From contig LNFB01000306.1 in assembly GCA_001464385.1 (NCBI GenBank), positions 1-64,000 on the forward strand: a DNA stretch of 64,000 nucleotides. Reading direction: 5' to 3'. A program made the translations under genes and the position numbers. The stretch comes from Deltaproteobacteria bacterium Ga0077550 (GTDB lineage: Bacteria; Myxococcota_A; Polyangia; Nannocystales; Nannocystaceae). The notes under the pieces were generated by a model. That model saw only the letters and a program-made list of their open reading frames with translations. It ran no database searches and was not told the origin of the DNA. This document shows, in pieces, positions 51,841-60,748 of this stretch (position 1 is the stretch's first letter; every line of letters starts with the position of its first letter).

Positions 51841-52695
51841 TCACGGACACCCGCATGCGCACAGCTCACCGACGCCCAACACGCCGCAGTCGGTGTAGCC
51901 GTCCTGCGGCGGCTCGGTGCCATCGACGAGCAAGACGGTGAGGACGTCGTCTTCGAGCCAGGCGTACGTCAGCAGCTCCGGCGTTCCCGGGCATGCCGGG
52001 CCGTCCACCGGCTCCGCGAACGTGCGCACGAACGTGCACTGGCCGAAGGGCAGGCTCTCCGCGCACGTCTGATCCACCGGCACCTGCCAGCCCTCGTACC
52101 AGCGGCAGTGGCCGTCGGAGTACGCGAAGCCGGTGTTGCACGCGTCCGCGTCGGTGAACGATCCGCAGAGCTCCACACCGGTGGTGCCCTCCGGCGGCGC
52201 TATGTCGGCGGGCACGCAGATCGCGTCCTGATTGCAGTCGAGGCCGATGCCGCACTCGCAGACGCCGGGCTCGAACTCCTCGCACGGGTGGGGGCCGCAG
52301 CGGCTCCAATCGCTGGCCCGGTAGCACGCGTAGCCGTCCGGGCAGTCCCCCGGCGCATCGCACGGCTGGCGTGGGCAGCCGCCCTCGTCGAGGTTCGAGT
52401 CCAGCGCGCCTTCGCACTCCTGCTCGAACTCGCTGCAGATCTTCGGGACCGTGCACGTCGACCACTCGGGGCACGTCAACGGCGCGGTGCCGGTGGACGT
52501 GTTTCCGTCCTGCGAGGTGCTCGACTCGGCGAGCGACGGATCGCTCGGGTCGTCTTCGGTGGTGGTCGTGGCGTCGACCGTGGTCGTCGACTCGGTCGCG
52601 AGCGGATCGCCGATCGAGCTGCTCGGCGCGACGCAGGCCGCGAGGGCGAAGGGGACCAACCCGGCGAGCCGAGATCGCGTGCGTTGCTGAACCAT
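51841..52695 (-). CDS. Cys-rich lipoprotein
   Basis: A 284-residue lipoprotein starting at ATG 52695 with AAGGGGAGAC upstream. Lipobox in LVPFALAAC. A Thr/Ser/Asp linker (residues 24-80) is followed by a Cys-rich domain: TCPEWSTCTVPKICSEFEQE, CDAPGDCPDGYACYR, ECGIGLDCNQDAIC and a C-terminal WYEGWQVPVDQTCAESLPFG ending ELCACGCP. Typical secreted myxobacterial protein. It follows the anti-sigma-like gene by 53 bases and is probably part of that operon. Confidence 0.85.
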   Translation of the reverse strand: MVQQRTRSRLAGLVPFALAACVAPSSSIGDPLATESTTTVDATTTTEDDPSDPSLAESSTSQDGNTSTGTAPLTCPEWSTCTVPKICSEFEQECEGALDSNLDEGGCPRQPCDAPGDCPDGYACYRASDWSRCGPHPCEEFEPGVCECGIGLDCNQDAICVPADIAPPEGTTGVELCGSFTDADACNTGFAYSDGHCRWYEGWQVPVDQTCAESLPFGQCTFVRTFAEPVDGPACPGTPELLTYAWLEDDVLTVLLVDGTEPPQDGYTDCGVLGVGELCACGCP

Positions 52696-52748
52696 GTCTC
52701 CCCTTGCCCCGTCGAGGCCGATCGTCGAAGCCAATCGTCGCGCGCGGA

Positions 52749-53414
52749 TCATCGCGCGCAGGCGGCCTCGACCCGCGGCCGGTACGCCGAGCGTGGGAAG
52801 TCGCGCAGGAACGACCAACGGGCGCCGCGGCCCTCGGCGAGGCGACCGGCGGCACACCACGCGAGCACCTGCAGGGCGCGTCGCTCCTCGACCGTGCTGG
52901 CGTCGGGGTGTCGCCGCGCGTGCTCCTGCAGGAGCGCGAGGGCCCCGTTCGCGTCGCCGTCGCGGAGCGCCGCCTCGGCCTGCGCGATCAGGCGGACGCC
53001 GTCGTCGGCCGCGGTGTCGGGTGCCGCGTCGGCGCGGACCCGCGGCGCGGAGGTCGTCCGCGTCGGGGCATCGGCGATCGGCGACGGGTCGATGGGCCTC
53101 GGCAGCTCCGCCGGGATCGGCGCTGCGATCGTCGCCCTCTGCGTGCCCGTTTCCGCCGCTTCGAACGTCGCCTCGGGCGCCCGCGGTGCGACGCCGACCG
53201 CGATGCCGCTCGACCAGCGCCCACCGAGCCACGCGATCACGATCGCCGCCGCGACGGCGACGATGCCCGCGATCACGAGCACCGAGCGGCGCTGCTCCCC
53301 GTCCACGGCGTCGCGGAAGCGCCGGAACATCTCGCGCTGGGCGGCGTCACCCGGCTGGGTCTCGTCGCGGTACGCGGCCAGCAATCCCTCGAGGCGCGGG
53401 TCGTCGAACTTCAC
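52749..53414 (-). CDS. Single-pass membrane protein, probable anti-sigma factor
   Basis: A 221-residue protein. GTG 53414 overlaps the sigma stop (GTGA). Residues 1-45 are cytoplasmic (VKFDDPRLEGLLAAYRDETQ), one membrane helix follows (VLVIAGIVAVAAAIVIAWLG), then a Pro/Ala-rich spacer and a helical, TPR-like outer end (AQAEAALRDGDANGALALLQ, ARRHPDASTVEERRALQVLA). Anti-sigma function is inferred from position, overlap and topology. Confidence 0.7.
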   Translation of the reverse strand: MKFDDPRLEGLLAAYRDETQPGDAAQREMFRRFRDAVDGEQRRSVLVIAGIVAVAAAIVIAWLGGRWSSGIAVGVAPRAPEATFEAAETGTQRATIAAPIPAELPRPIDPSPIADAPTRTTSAPRVRADAAPDTAADDGVRLIAQAEAALRDGDANGALALLQEHARRHPDASTVEERRALQVLAWCAAGRLAEGRGARWSFLRDFPRSAYRPRVEAACAR

Positions 53415-53953
53415 GGGGTGCCTCCCAGCTGGCGTCGGTGGCGGTCGAGGAAGCGCGCGAAGCCGGCCTGCGCCGCGGCGGCGCGGGCATACACGGTCGC
53501 GACCTTGAGCCCGAGCAGCGCGGCGATCTCGTGGGCGGTGAGGCCCTCGATGTGGCCGAGCACGAACACGACGCGCTGTCGCTCGTCGAGGCGATCGACG
53601 AAGCGTTGCACCCACGCCGCGGCCTCGCGCCGCTCGAGGTCGCGGTGCTGCGACTCGGGGGGATCCGGCTCGGGCAGCAGTCGCAGCCAGTGGGCCCGAC
53701 GTCCCGCGCTGCGGGCGTGGTGGCGGATCACGTTGCGCGCGATCCCCAGCAGCCACGGGCGGACCGGCTGGGATGCGTCGAAGCTCGACCAGCGCCGATG
53801 CGCGGTCATGAAGGTCTCCTGCACGACGTCGTTGGCCGCGTCCCGATCGACGCCCATCGCGACCGCCACGCGCCACACCGCCACGACGTGTTCCTTGAAG
53901 ATCGCATCGAACGCGGGCCCCGGCGCCCCGGGCTTGGTGCTGAACAGGCTCAA
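53411..53953 (-). CDS. ECF-type RNA polymerase sigma factor
   Basis: A 180-residue sigma factor. I start at TTG 53953, which overlaps the upstream stop (TTGA), because no better start exists and regions begin soon after. Region 2: AVWRVAVAMGVDRDAANDVV, QETFMTAHRRWSSFDASQPV, RPWLLGIARNVIRHHARSAG. Region 4: RLDERQRVVFVLGHIEGLTA, HEIAALLGLKVATVYARAAA. The operon order is outer-membrane-like protein, sigma, membrane protein, lipoprotein, each joined to the next by overlap or a short gap. Confidence 0.88.
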   Translation of the reverse strand: MSLFSTKPGAPGPAFDAIFKEHVVAVWRVAVAMGVDRDAANDVVQETFMTAHRRWSSFDASQPVRPWLLGIARNVIRHHARSAGRRAHWLRLLPEPDPPESQHRDLERREAAAWVQRFVDRLDERQRVVFVLGHIEGLTAHEIAALLGLKVATVYARAAAAQAGFARFLDRHRRQLGGTP

Positions 53954-54987
53954 CGTCCCCGGATGCCCTTGCCCGGAGCCGGGCGTTCGTCGAACGAGAA
54001 CCGCAGCTCGACCCCGAGCCACGCGCGCACGGCGGCGCGGCCCACGGTAGCGAGGTCGATCGTGTCGCCCAGGACGAAGCGGGGGCGCCACAGCGGCACG
54101 ATCGCGTCGACGCCGAGCTGCAGCGCGACGCGTCGGTGGGGCGCCCAAGCGCCGGCGACTCCGAGCAGGGCCGCGGTCCACAGGCGCCGCACCGGGTGGG
54201 GGGTGAGCGCGCCGGTGCCGACGGCCGCGAGCGCGCCGAGCTCGACTCCCACGCGCAGCGGCAGCTCGAACGCGCCCCAGCGGAACCGCGGTCCGGCGAC
54301 GAGGTGCGCCGCGGTCACGCGGAAGCGGCCGCCGAGGTCCGTGGATTCGGGGGCGTCGACGTCGGCCGCGAAGCGATGGACGGCGCCCACCGCCGCGTGC
54401 CAGCGGGCACCGACCGCGCCGATCGTCGCGGTGAGCAGCGGCGCGACGCCGGGCACGGTGCCGACGTCGAGCCCGCCCCGGGCGGCGAGCGCGAGCGCCG
54501 GTCGTCGTCGTCGCGGCGCCGGTGTGCTCGGGATCTCGCGGGGAACCGCGGACGTCGTCGTGGTGGTGGCGCTGGTCGTCGTCCCCGCGGGATCGATGAT
54601 CGTCGGATCCGTCGCGTCGGTCGTCGCGGCGTCGGGCGTGTCCGGCACCGAGGGCACCGCGGGGCTCGCCGTCGCGTCGACCGGCGGCGACACGGCGATC
54701 GCGATCACGACCGCGGTCGCCGTGAGTGCCTCCGCGCACGAGCCCGCGCGCAGCTCTCGGTGACCGACGACCTCACCGCGCAGCTCGACGCGGACCACGT
54801 AGGCGTCCGGTCCCTCGCGCACGACGTGCACGTCCGCCTGCAGGGCCGCCGCGGCATGATCCCCGGCCCGCGCGGTGATCTCCGCGACCGCAGCGGCGTG
54901 GTCGGGACAGCCATCGGGCGCGTCCCACCGCAGCCCGGCGTCGCCCGTCGGCGCCAGCAGGATCAACGCAAGGCCGCGCACGCACAT
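53950..54987 (-). CDS. Putative outer-membrane protein of a sigma-factor operon
   Basis: A 345-residue exported protein. ATG 54987 gives a short signal (MCVRGLALILLAPTGDA); a longer start at 55032 is possible. The N-terminal domain (LRWDAPDGCPDHAAAVAEIT, VVRVELRGEVVGHRELRAGS) is followed by a Thr/Ala/Pro linker. The C-terminal 170 residues have alternating beta strands (LPLRVGVELGALAAVGTGAL, VALQLGVDAIVPLWRPRFVL) ending in a Phe (VELRFSFDE), like an outer-membrane barrel. It heads the operon and probably senses or responds to envelope state. Confidence 0.7.
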   Translation of the reverse strand: MCVRGLALILLAPTGDAGLRWDAPDGCPDHAAAVAEITARAGDHAAAALQADVHVVREGPDAYVVRVELRGEVVGHRELRAGSCAEALTATAVVIAIAVSPPVDATASPAVPSVPDTPDAATTDATDPTIIDPAGTTTSATTTTTSAVPREIPSTPAPRRRRPALALAARGGLDVGTVPGVAPLLTATIGAVGARWHAAVGAVHRFAADVDAPESTDLGGRFRVTAAHLVAGPRFRWGAFELPLRVGVELGALAAVGTGALTPHPVRRLWTAALLGVAGAWAPHRRVALQLGVDAIVPLWRPRFVLGDTIDLATVGRAAVRAWLGVELRFSFDERPAPGKGIRGR

Positions 54988-55065
54988 CACCAGACTCGGC
55001 GTGATGCTGCCAAGGCACAAAGGCGGCGTCAAACCGGCGTCGCGGCTGCCGACCCGCCATCACGC

Positions 55066-56304
55066 TCAGCTCGTGCGCGCGGGCAGGGTCTCCGTCATGC
55101 GGAACGCGGCGACGACACCCGATGCGAACGTGAGCGCCGCGACGGCCCACATCGCGGCCGGGAGTCCGAGCGCGTCCGCGATCAGCCCCGCCAGCAACGC
55201 ACCGATCGCATAGCCGAGATCGCGCCAGAAGCGGTAGACGCCGACCGCAGAGGCACGCCACGACGGGTGCGCCACGTCGCCGATGGCCGCGAGCAGCGTC
55301 GGATAGACCATGGCGGTTCCGATGCCGAGCAGCGCCGCCCCCGTGGCGAACCCGGCGAAGCCACCGGCGACGACGACCACCGCGATGCCCCCGGCCTGCA
55401 CCCACATGCCGCTGGCGATGAGCCACTTGCGACCGATTCGATCCGACCACGCACCGGTGAGCAACTGCGCGACGCCCCACGTCGCCGGGTAGATGGCGGC
55501 GAGCGTGCCGATCTGCCCGAGACCCAACCCGGCCGCGGTGAAGAACAGCGGGAACAGGCCCCACGCCATGCCGTCGTTCAGGTTGTTCACGAGACCAGCC
55601 TGACTCACGCTCGAGAGGTTCTTGTCGCGCAGCGTCGTGCGCCAGAAGATCTCGCGCTGGGAGGGCGTACTCGCCGTGACGAGGGCGTCGTGGAGCCTCG
55701 ACTCTGCGACGGCGTGGTGCCTGGTCTCTCGGACGGCGAGCGTCGAGAGCAGCAGACCCGCCAGGACGAAGCCGATGCCCAGGTAGAACGGCTCGGGCCG
55801 CAGGCCGTAGCGCGCCGCGATGAACCCCGTTGCGAGCGCGCTCCCGGCGACCGCGAAGTAGCCCGCGAACTCGTTGAACCCCATCGCGAACCCACGCCTC
55901 GCGGGTCCGGCGAGGTCGATCTTCATGATGACGGTCGTCGACCAGGTGAGGCCCTGGCTGACCCCGAGGAAGGCGTTGGCGACGAGCACCCAGGACCAGC
56001 TCGGCGCCCACATCAGCATGAACGGCACCGGGGCGGCGATCAGCCACCCGACGACGAGCACGTGCTTGCGCCCGACGTGATCCGAGAGCCGACCGGCGAG
56101 GTAGTTCGTCAGCGCCTTCGTCACCCCGAACACGACGATGAACGACAGCACGGCGCTCTTCGCCGCGAGGTGGAACTCCTGCTCTGCGATCGGCGGCAAG
56201 AGGGTGCGCTCCATCCCCACCATCGCGCCGACGAACGCGTTGACCACGACGAGCAGCGAGAACTGCGCGAGGTTCTCGCGCAGACCGAGGCGAACGCCGC
56301 TCAT
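55066..56304 (-). CDS. MFS transporter
   Basis: A 412-residue protein with about 12 membrane helices. The family loop after TM2 reads NYLAGRLSDHVGRKHVLVVG (GxLsDrxGRK), and the second-half counterpart is GAWSDRIGRKWLIASGM. Substrate cannot be told from sequence. It begins 13 bases after the ArsR-rhodanese gene on the same strand. In many bacteria such pairs export sulfur or metal stress compounds. It is probably induced from the promoter at 57003-57034. Confidence 0.92.
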   Translation of the reverse strand: MSGVRLGLRENLAQFSLLVVVNAFVGAMVGMERTLLPPIAEQEFHLAAKSAVLSFIVVFGVTKALTNYLAGRLSDHVGRKHVLVVGWLIAAPVPFMLMWAPSWSWVLVANAFLGVSQGLTWSTTVIMKIDLAGPARRGFAMGFNEFAGYFAVAGSALATGFIAARYGLRPEPFYLGIGFVLAGLLLSTLAVRETRHHAVAESRLHDALVTASTPSQREIFWRTTLRDKNLSSVSQAGLVNNLNDGMAWGLFPLFFTAAGLGLGQIGTLAAIYPATWGVAQLLTGAWSDRIGRKWLIASGMWVQAGGIAVVVVAGGFAGFATGAALLGIGTAMVYPTLLAAIGDVAHPSWRASAVGVYRFWRDLGYAIGALLAGLIADALGLPAAMWAVAALTFASGVVAAFRMTETLPARTS

Positions 56305-56317
56305 CGAGGGGTCCCGA

Positions 56318-56998
56318 TCAAGGTTGTGCTCCCCCGCCCTCGACTCGCCAGCCGCGCGCGCGCCAGTCGACGACGCCTTCCTCCATGCGGTGGGCGGTGA
56401 AGCCCTTCTTCCGCAGCAATTCCACCGCCTCGACCGCCATCACGCAGTAGGGCCCGCGGCAGTACGCGACGACCTCGCGGTGCTTGGGCAGCTCCTTCAG
56501 TCGCCCCTTCAGCTCGCCGACCGGGATCGACAGCGCGCCGGGGATGTGGCCCGCGCGGTACTCCTCGGGTGGACGGACGTCGAGGACGGTGACCTCGCCG
56601 CGCTTCACACGGCGCATCAGCTCGCCGGCCTCGACCGCCTCCATCGCGCCGCGCTCGTCGAAGTACTCGCGGGTGACCTGGTCGACCTCCGCCAAGCGGG
56701 CCTCGGCGAGGCCACGCAGGGCGAGGAAGAACCGGCAGACCTCGTCGTCGGCGATGCGGTACTCGACCCAGAGGCCCTTCTTCTCGGCGTCGACGAGCCG
56801 CGCCCCACGGAGGACCTGCAGGTGTTGTGAGGTGTTCGCGACCGAGAGCGCCGCCTGCTCGGCGAGCGCCTCGACCGTGCGCGGGCCCTGGCACAGCAAG
56901 TCGAGCAGCTCGAGCCGCTTGGGCGCCGAGACCGCCTTCCCGAGCCGAGCGAGCTGCTCGTAGATGGCGTCCTTGAACCGCCGATGGGGGGTGGTCAC
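56318..56998 (-). CDS. ArsR-family regulator fused to a rhodanese domain
   Basis: A 226-residue two-domain protein. GTG 56998 is used; an ATG at 57000 would meet a stop at once. Residues 1-100 are an ArsR winged helix (KAVSAPKRLELLDLLCQGPR, LAEQAALSVANTSQHLQVLR). Residues 120-220 are a rhodanese domain (VTVLDVRPPEEYRAGHIPGA) with catalytic Cys180 in AYCRGPYCVMAVE. Such fusions sense reactive sulfur or redox state. The -10 element lies 7 bases before the start, so the message is probably leaderless. The MFS gene follows. Confidence 0.92.
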   Translation of the reverse strand: MTTPHRRFKDAIYEQLARLGKAVSAPKRLELLDLLCQGPRTVEALAEQAALSVANTSQHLQVLRGARLVDAEKKGLWVEYRIADDEVCRFFLALRGLAEARLAEVDQVTREYFDERGAMEAVEAGELMRRVKRGEVTVLDVRPPEEYRAGHIPGALSIPVGELKGRLKELPKHREVVAYCRGPYCVMAVEAVELLRKKGFTAHRMEEGVVDWRARGWRVEGGGAQP

Positions 56999-57002
56999 AT
57001 GG

Positions 57003-57034
57003 TCAAGTATTCAACTGAGTGCTTGATTAGTCAA
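57003..57034 (-). promoter_or_regulatory. Promoter and operator of the arsR-rhodanese/MFS genes
   Basis: Read on the minus strand: TTGACT (57034-57029), 17 bases, then AATACT (57011-57006), a good sigma-70 promoter in an otherwise GC-rich genome. Overlapping it is a 24-base dyad (57003-57026) with arms TCAAGyAyTCA. The spacing puts the transcription start at or within a base or two of the GTG at 56998. An ArsR repressor bound to the dyad would cover both -10 and -35. Confidence 0.7.
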
Positions 57035-57108
57035 GGCGCCCGCCGAAAGGCTCAGGCGAGGCGAACGAAGGGTCGCCGACGAAGGGCTGATCCAACCCCG
57101 ACGTCGCC

Positions 57109-58032
57109 TCATTCGACGAGGCACACGCCGACGTTCTCGAGCCCCGGGGGCTCGGTGCCCGCCGCGAAGTACGGCACGCACGACTGCCCGGCGTCCTGGT
57201 CGGGACACATCGGTGTCGCGAGGTCGCACAGGGCAGTGCAGCAGGACGCGTCGCAATTCGGCGTCGAACCTGCGCCAGCGCAGACCAACCCGGTGCCACA
57301 CCCGAGCCACTCCTCGCACGCGGCGTCGTACGCCTGCGCGACGCGCTCGCTCGGTAGGCAGAAGAACGCATCGCCGTTTGCGACGCACGAGGAACCGTCG
57401 CCGCACGTCGGTGCGAGTGGGTCGCAGGTCGGCAAGCAGAGGATGAGCACGCCGTCGTTCGCGATCCAGCACGAGGTGTCGCCTTCGCACATGGGGTTCG
57501 CCTCCGAGCCGCCGCAGAACGGTACGCACGTGCCGAGGCCGGTCCCTGGGTCGACGTCCCAGCACAAGGCGGAGATGTCGCAGTCATCGTCGCCCGAGGC
57601 CGGTGCGCCGGCGATCGTGCAGGGCTCGCCGGGCTGCGCGGGGGTGGGATCGAGATCGATGCACTCCGACGCGTTCCATTGATCGCCGCCGTCGTCGGCC
57701 CACGGCGCGCACTTGCTGCCGTCCGGACAATCCTGCGACCACAGATCGCACTGGATGTCGACGCAGTGCGTGAAGCAGGGACCGCCGTCGGGAACCATGA
57801 TGAACAGGTGGCCCTCGCTCGACTCGTCGGCGGAGGCGGTCGTGACCTCGCCGACGGTCGAGGTGCTCGTCGTGCTCGTGGAGGTGCCGGAGGTCGTCGA
57901 GCTGGTCGTCGGTTCGAGCGTCGTCGTGAACGACGTCGATGTGCTCGCCTCGCCGGTGCTGCTGGTGTCGGCGTCGACCCGCACCGCGGGTCCGCAGCCC
58001 ACGAGCAACAGCACCATCGCAACGCGTCGCAA
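57109..58032 (-). CDS. Cys-rich surface lipoprotein, paralogue of the 25-kb protein
   Basis: A 307-residue lipoprotein. TTG 58032 is used because it gives an Arg-containing signal (LRRVAMVLLLVGCG); ATG 58017 would leave too short an n-region. A Thr/Ser linker to about 75 precedes a 20-plus-Cys domain: CFTHCVDIQCDLWSQDC, CAPWADDGGDQWNASEC, WIANDGVLILCLPTC, LVCAGAGSTPNCDASCC. These landmarks are shared one for one with the protein at 24955-25908. Function unknown; both sit near signalling genes. Confidence 0.85.
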   Translation of the reverse strand: MRRVAMVLLLVGCGPAVRVDADTSSTGEASTSTSFTTTLEPTTSSTTSGTSTSTTSTSTVGEVTTASADESSEGHLFIMVPDGGPCFTHCVDIQCDLWSQDCPDGSKCAPWADDGGDQWNASECIDLDPTPAQPGEPCTIAGAPASGDDDCDISALCWDVDPGTGLGTCVPFCGGSEANPMCEGDTSCWIANDGVLILCLPTCDPLAPTCGDGSSCVANGDAFFCLPSERVAQAYDAACEEWLGCGTGLVCAGAGSTPNCDASCCTALCDLATPMCPDQDAGQSCVPYFAAGTEPPGLENVGVCLVE

Positions 58033-58068
58033 CGCGATCAGCCTAGCACGGCGGTCCTTCCGTCGCTG

Positions 58069-59208
58069 CTACTCGGCGGCGACGGGCACGATCAGCCCTT
58101 GCGCCACCAGCCGTTGCACGAGCGTGTCGGGCAGCAAGAGGAACACCTGACCGTCTCCCCACGTGGCCTCCACTGCGATCGCGCCGGGTGCTTCGTCGAG
58201 TGAGAGCCATGCGAGGTCGCCGGCGGGCGCGTCCGCGATGCTCTCGCGCACCGTGGCGAGCACGGCCATGTGCGCCTCGGGTGGGTGCGACTCGTCCGAG
58301 TCGATCGCCTCCGAGAGATCCAAGACGTCGAAGTCCTGCCAGCGCGCGTCGTTCCACCCGCCGAGCGCCGGGACCTGGGCGGCGAGGCGAGCGAACCACG
58401 CGCGAAACGGCAGCCGCACCCCGACCTCGACCGCCTGCTCGAGCCGTCGCACCGCACTGGGCACGCGGTCGCCACGACGCGAGATCGCCCATTCCACGTC
58501 GACCGGCTCTCCCACGCGCGGCAGCAGGAGATGACGCCGTTGCTCGGAGTCCTGCATCGCACGGCAAACCACCGGGTCGCCCGGCCACCACACCTCGACG
58601 TCGAATCGGGCTTCTTCACCCGTGTCGTCGCTGCGGACCTGACCAAAGCCCCGCTCCGCCGAGAACGAGGCGACGCGCCACTCGGACTGCATGGGCGTGA
58701 GCGTGGGCTGGGCCGTGGCCAACGGCAAACCCGGCGTGGTGGTGTGCAGCAGCCGCAACGCTCGCTGCTCCTCGCCCATGACATACAGCAGCGTGTACGC
58801 GACGGGGTAGAGCGGCCGGCTCTCGGGGTCGCCGCTCAGAATGCGCGGCTCGACGTCGCGAAGCAGCGCCTCGGCGCGGCGTCGCATCGCCTGGATCGAT
58901 CGATCGAGCATCGCCTGCTCGGCGTCACCGAGCGGGCTTCGTCGCGCGCGGGCGCAGTCGAGCCAGCTGGCGAGGATCGGCATCGCACGCACCGACGCTT
59001 CGCCCTCGTGCCTCCAGATCAGCTGCAGCGCCTGCTCGTACAGCGCGTTGGCCCGGTCGAGCTTCCTCGGCGCGAAGCACCCGTAGGCCTGGCCGAGCTG
59101 GTGGAGCAGCTCGACGTCCTCGATGCCGGCCTCGACCGCGTTGCGGGCGGCGATCGCGTCGGACAGCTGCGCCTCGAGCGTCCGGCGATCTGGTTTGCGT
59201 CGCGACAT
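58069..59208 (-). CDS. Unknown protein with helical N-terminus and cold-shock-like domain
   Basis: A 379-residue cytoplasmic protein. Residues 1-150 are helical, TPR-like (ALYEQALQLIWRHEGEASVR). Around 185-265 is a strand pattern like a cold-shock domain: WRVASFSAERGFGQVRSDDT, GEEARFDVEVWWPGD, then VGEPVDVEWAISRRGDRVPS. The RNP-type ERGFG position is occupied. The C-terminal third is unassigned (VRLPFRAWFARLAAQVPALG). The domain guess is from pattern only. Confidence 0.6.
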   Translation of the reverse strand: MSRRKPDRRTLEAQLSDAIAARNAVEAGIEDVELLHQLGQAYGCFAPRKLDRANALYEQALQLIWRHEGEASVRAMPILASWLDCARARRSPLGDAEQAMLDRSIQAMRRRAEALLRDVEPRILSGDPESRPLYPVAYTLLYVMGEEQRALRLLHTTTPGLPLATAQPTLTPMQSEWRVASFSAERGFGQVRSDDTGEEARFDVEVWWPGDPVVCRAMQDSEQRRHLLLPRVGEPVDVEWAISRRGDRVPSAVRRLEQAVEVGVRLPFRAWFARLAAQVPALGGWNDARWQDFDVLDLSEAIDSDESHPPEAHMAVLATVRESIADAPAGDLAWLSLDEAPGAIAVEATWGDGQVFLLLPDTLVQRLVAQGLIVPVAAE

Positions 59209-59253
59209 CGAACCGAGGGTACCGCACCCCGGCGCGGGATGTCCCCACCGCCC

Positions 59254-60738
59254 CTACCGGATCAACCCGCCCATCTCCCGTCGCTCCGCGAACTCGATCC
59301 CGAACGTCTGCGCGATCAAACTATACACATCCCCCTCGCGCTTGATCGCCCCCGGATCCGCCTCGCCGGTCGCCCCGTCGAATCCATACGTCAGCAGCGT
59401 CTTCGGATCCACACCGCCGAACACCCGGTTGCCGCGCAAGAGCGGCGACACCAGCAGGCTGCCGTTGTTGAGGTGATGCGCGCTGCCCCACGCGTCGGAT
59501 CCCTCGGGCCGCCGCTTGTCGCGGCCGAACTCGGTGGCGACGTAGATCAGGCTGCGATCCCACATCTTGCCGAGGCTCGGATCGCCGAGGTAGTCCGTGG
59601 TCTTCAGCAGCGAGATCAACCCGTCGAGCACCAGCGTCAGGCGGCCCCACATCACGTTTTGACCGATGCGGTGGTTGCTGTGCGAGTAGTCGAACGCCAA
59701 GGGCGTGCCGACCACCGCGTCGTCGTGGAAGGCGGGCTCGAAGTCCAGCGAGATGGTGTTGGACGCCGACAGGCCGAAGTACGCCAGCAGGAACGCCAGC
59801 GCGGCCTGCTGCTCCCACTTGTCCGTCGACAGGTGGGCGAAGGTCTCGGGCAGCAGCGCCTGGATCGGCGACGACGACAGGCCGTACTCCGCGGGCAGAT
59901 CGCCCTGCGGTCGCAGCATCAGCTTGGTGATCAGATCGAGCTGTTCGAGGCGCGGTGACAGATCGGCGCGGCCCGACAGGTAGTCCTGGCGCAGGGGCGC
60001 ATCGCGGAACGCCTGGCCGAAGGGGCTCACCGCGTCGAGGCGCTCGCGTACGGTGCGGGCGCGGGCGATGGCGGCGTCGTCGGGCGCACCGAGCACACCG
60101 CGCGAGCCGTGGGTCGACAGCGCGAACATCAGCGGATCGGTCACGAGCTCCGAGCGCGCGTACGCGGGCAGCGTCGCGTCGTCGCCGGGCTCGACGTAGC
60201 CGCCGGTGGCCATGTTGACGTTGGGCAGCGGCAGGCCGACGCCGTGACGCGCGGCGACGGCCTCGGCGATCGTGCGACCGCCGTGGATCCCCGCGCCGGT
60301 CATCGCCCGCTTCTGCGCCACACCGTGGTTGACCGACGTGCCCTCGTGCGCGACCACGACCATGTCCTGGTAGTGGCGCTCCAGGAACGTCGGCAGCGGG
60401 AAGCTGTTGGCGAACACGAAGTACGAGCCGATCGGCGCCACCGCCCGCAGGTTGCTGCCCGCGGGCTGGACCACGAGATCGTCGGGGTACGCGTTCAGGC
60501 GATCGGCCAGGGCGTCGTCGCCGACCTCGCTCACCGACACCGGCAAGAAGCTGTCGACGATGCTGCCGCCGCCCGAGGCGCACACGACGAACAGCAGGCG
60601 TCGATCGGGGTCACCGATCGCGGCGGGCTCGTCGGCGCGCGCACGGCCGACCCCGCCGAGCGCCGAGGCGCCGAGGAGGCCGGCGGCGCCGCGCAGGAAG
60701 TCGCGACGGTGACGCGAAGTGGAGGATGCGTTCGTCAT
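59254..60738 (-). CDS. DUF1501-like Tat-exported protein
   Basis: A 494-residue protein. ATG 60738 (MTNASSTSRHRRDFLRGAAG) carries a twin-arginine signal. The body is of the DUF1501/DUF1552 type: LLFVVCASGGGSIVDSFLPV, GTSVNHGVAQKRAMTGAG, YVATEFGRDKRRPEGSDAWG and SAHHLNNGSLLVSPLLRGNR. The HLNNGS segment is where DUF1501 members have their conserved motif. It follows the lipoprotein at 60749 by 10 bases and closes the operon. Confidence 0.85.
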   Translation of the reverse strand: MTNASSTSRHRRDFLRGAAGLLGASALGGVGRARADEPAAIGDPDRRLLFVVCASGGGSIVDSFLPVSVSEVGDDALADRLNAYPDDLVVQPAGSNLRAVAPIGSYFVFANSFPLPTFLERHYQDMVVVAHEGTSVNHGVAQKRAMTGAGIHGGRTIAEAVAARHGVGLPLPNVNMATGGYVEPGDDATLPAYARSELVTDPLMFALSTHGSRGVLGAPDDAAIARARTVRERLDAVSPFGQAFRDAPLRQDYLSGRADLSPRLEQLDLITKLMLRPQGDLPAEYGLSSSPIQALLPETFAHLSTDKWEQQAALAFLLAYFGLSASNTISLDFEPAFHDDAVVGTPLAFDYSHSNHRIGQNVMWGRLTLVLDGLISLLKTTDYLGDPSLGKMWDRSLIYVATEFGRDKRRPEGSDAWGSAHHLNNGSLLVSPLLRGNRVFGGVDPKTLLTYGFDGATGEADPGAIKREGDVYSLIAQTFGIEFAERREMGGLIR

Positions 60739-60748
60739 GGCGTGGGTC

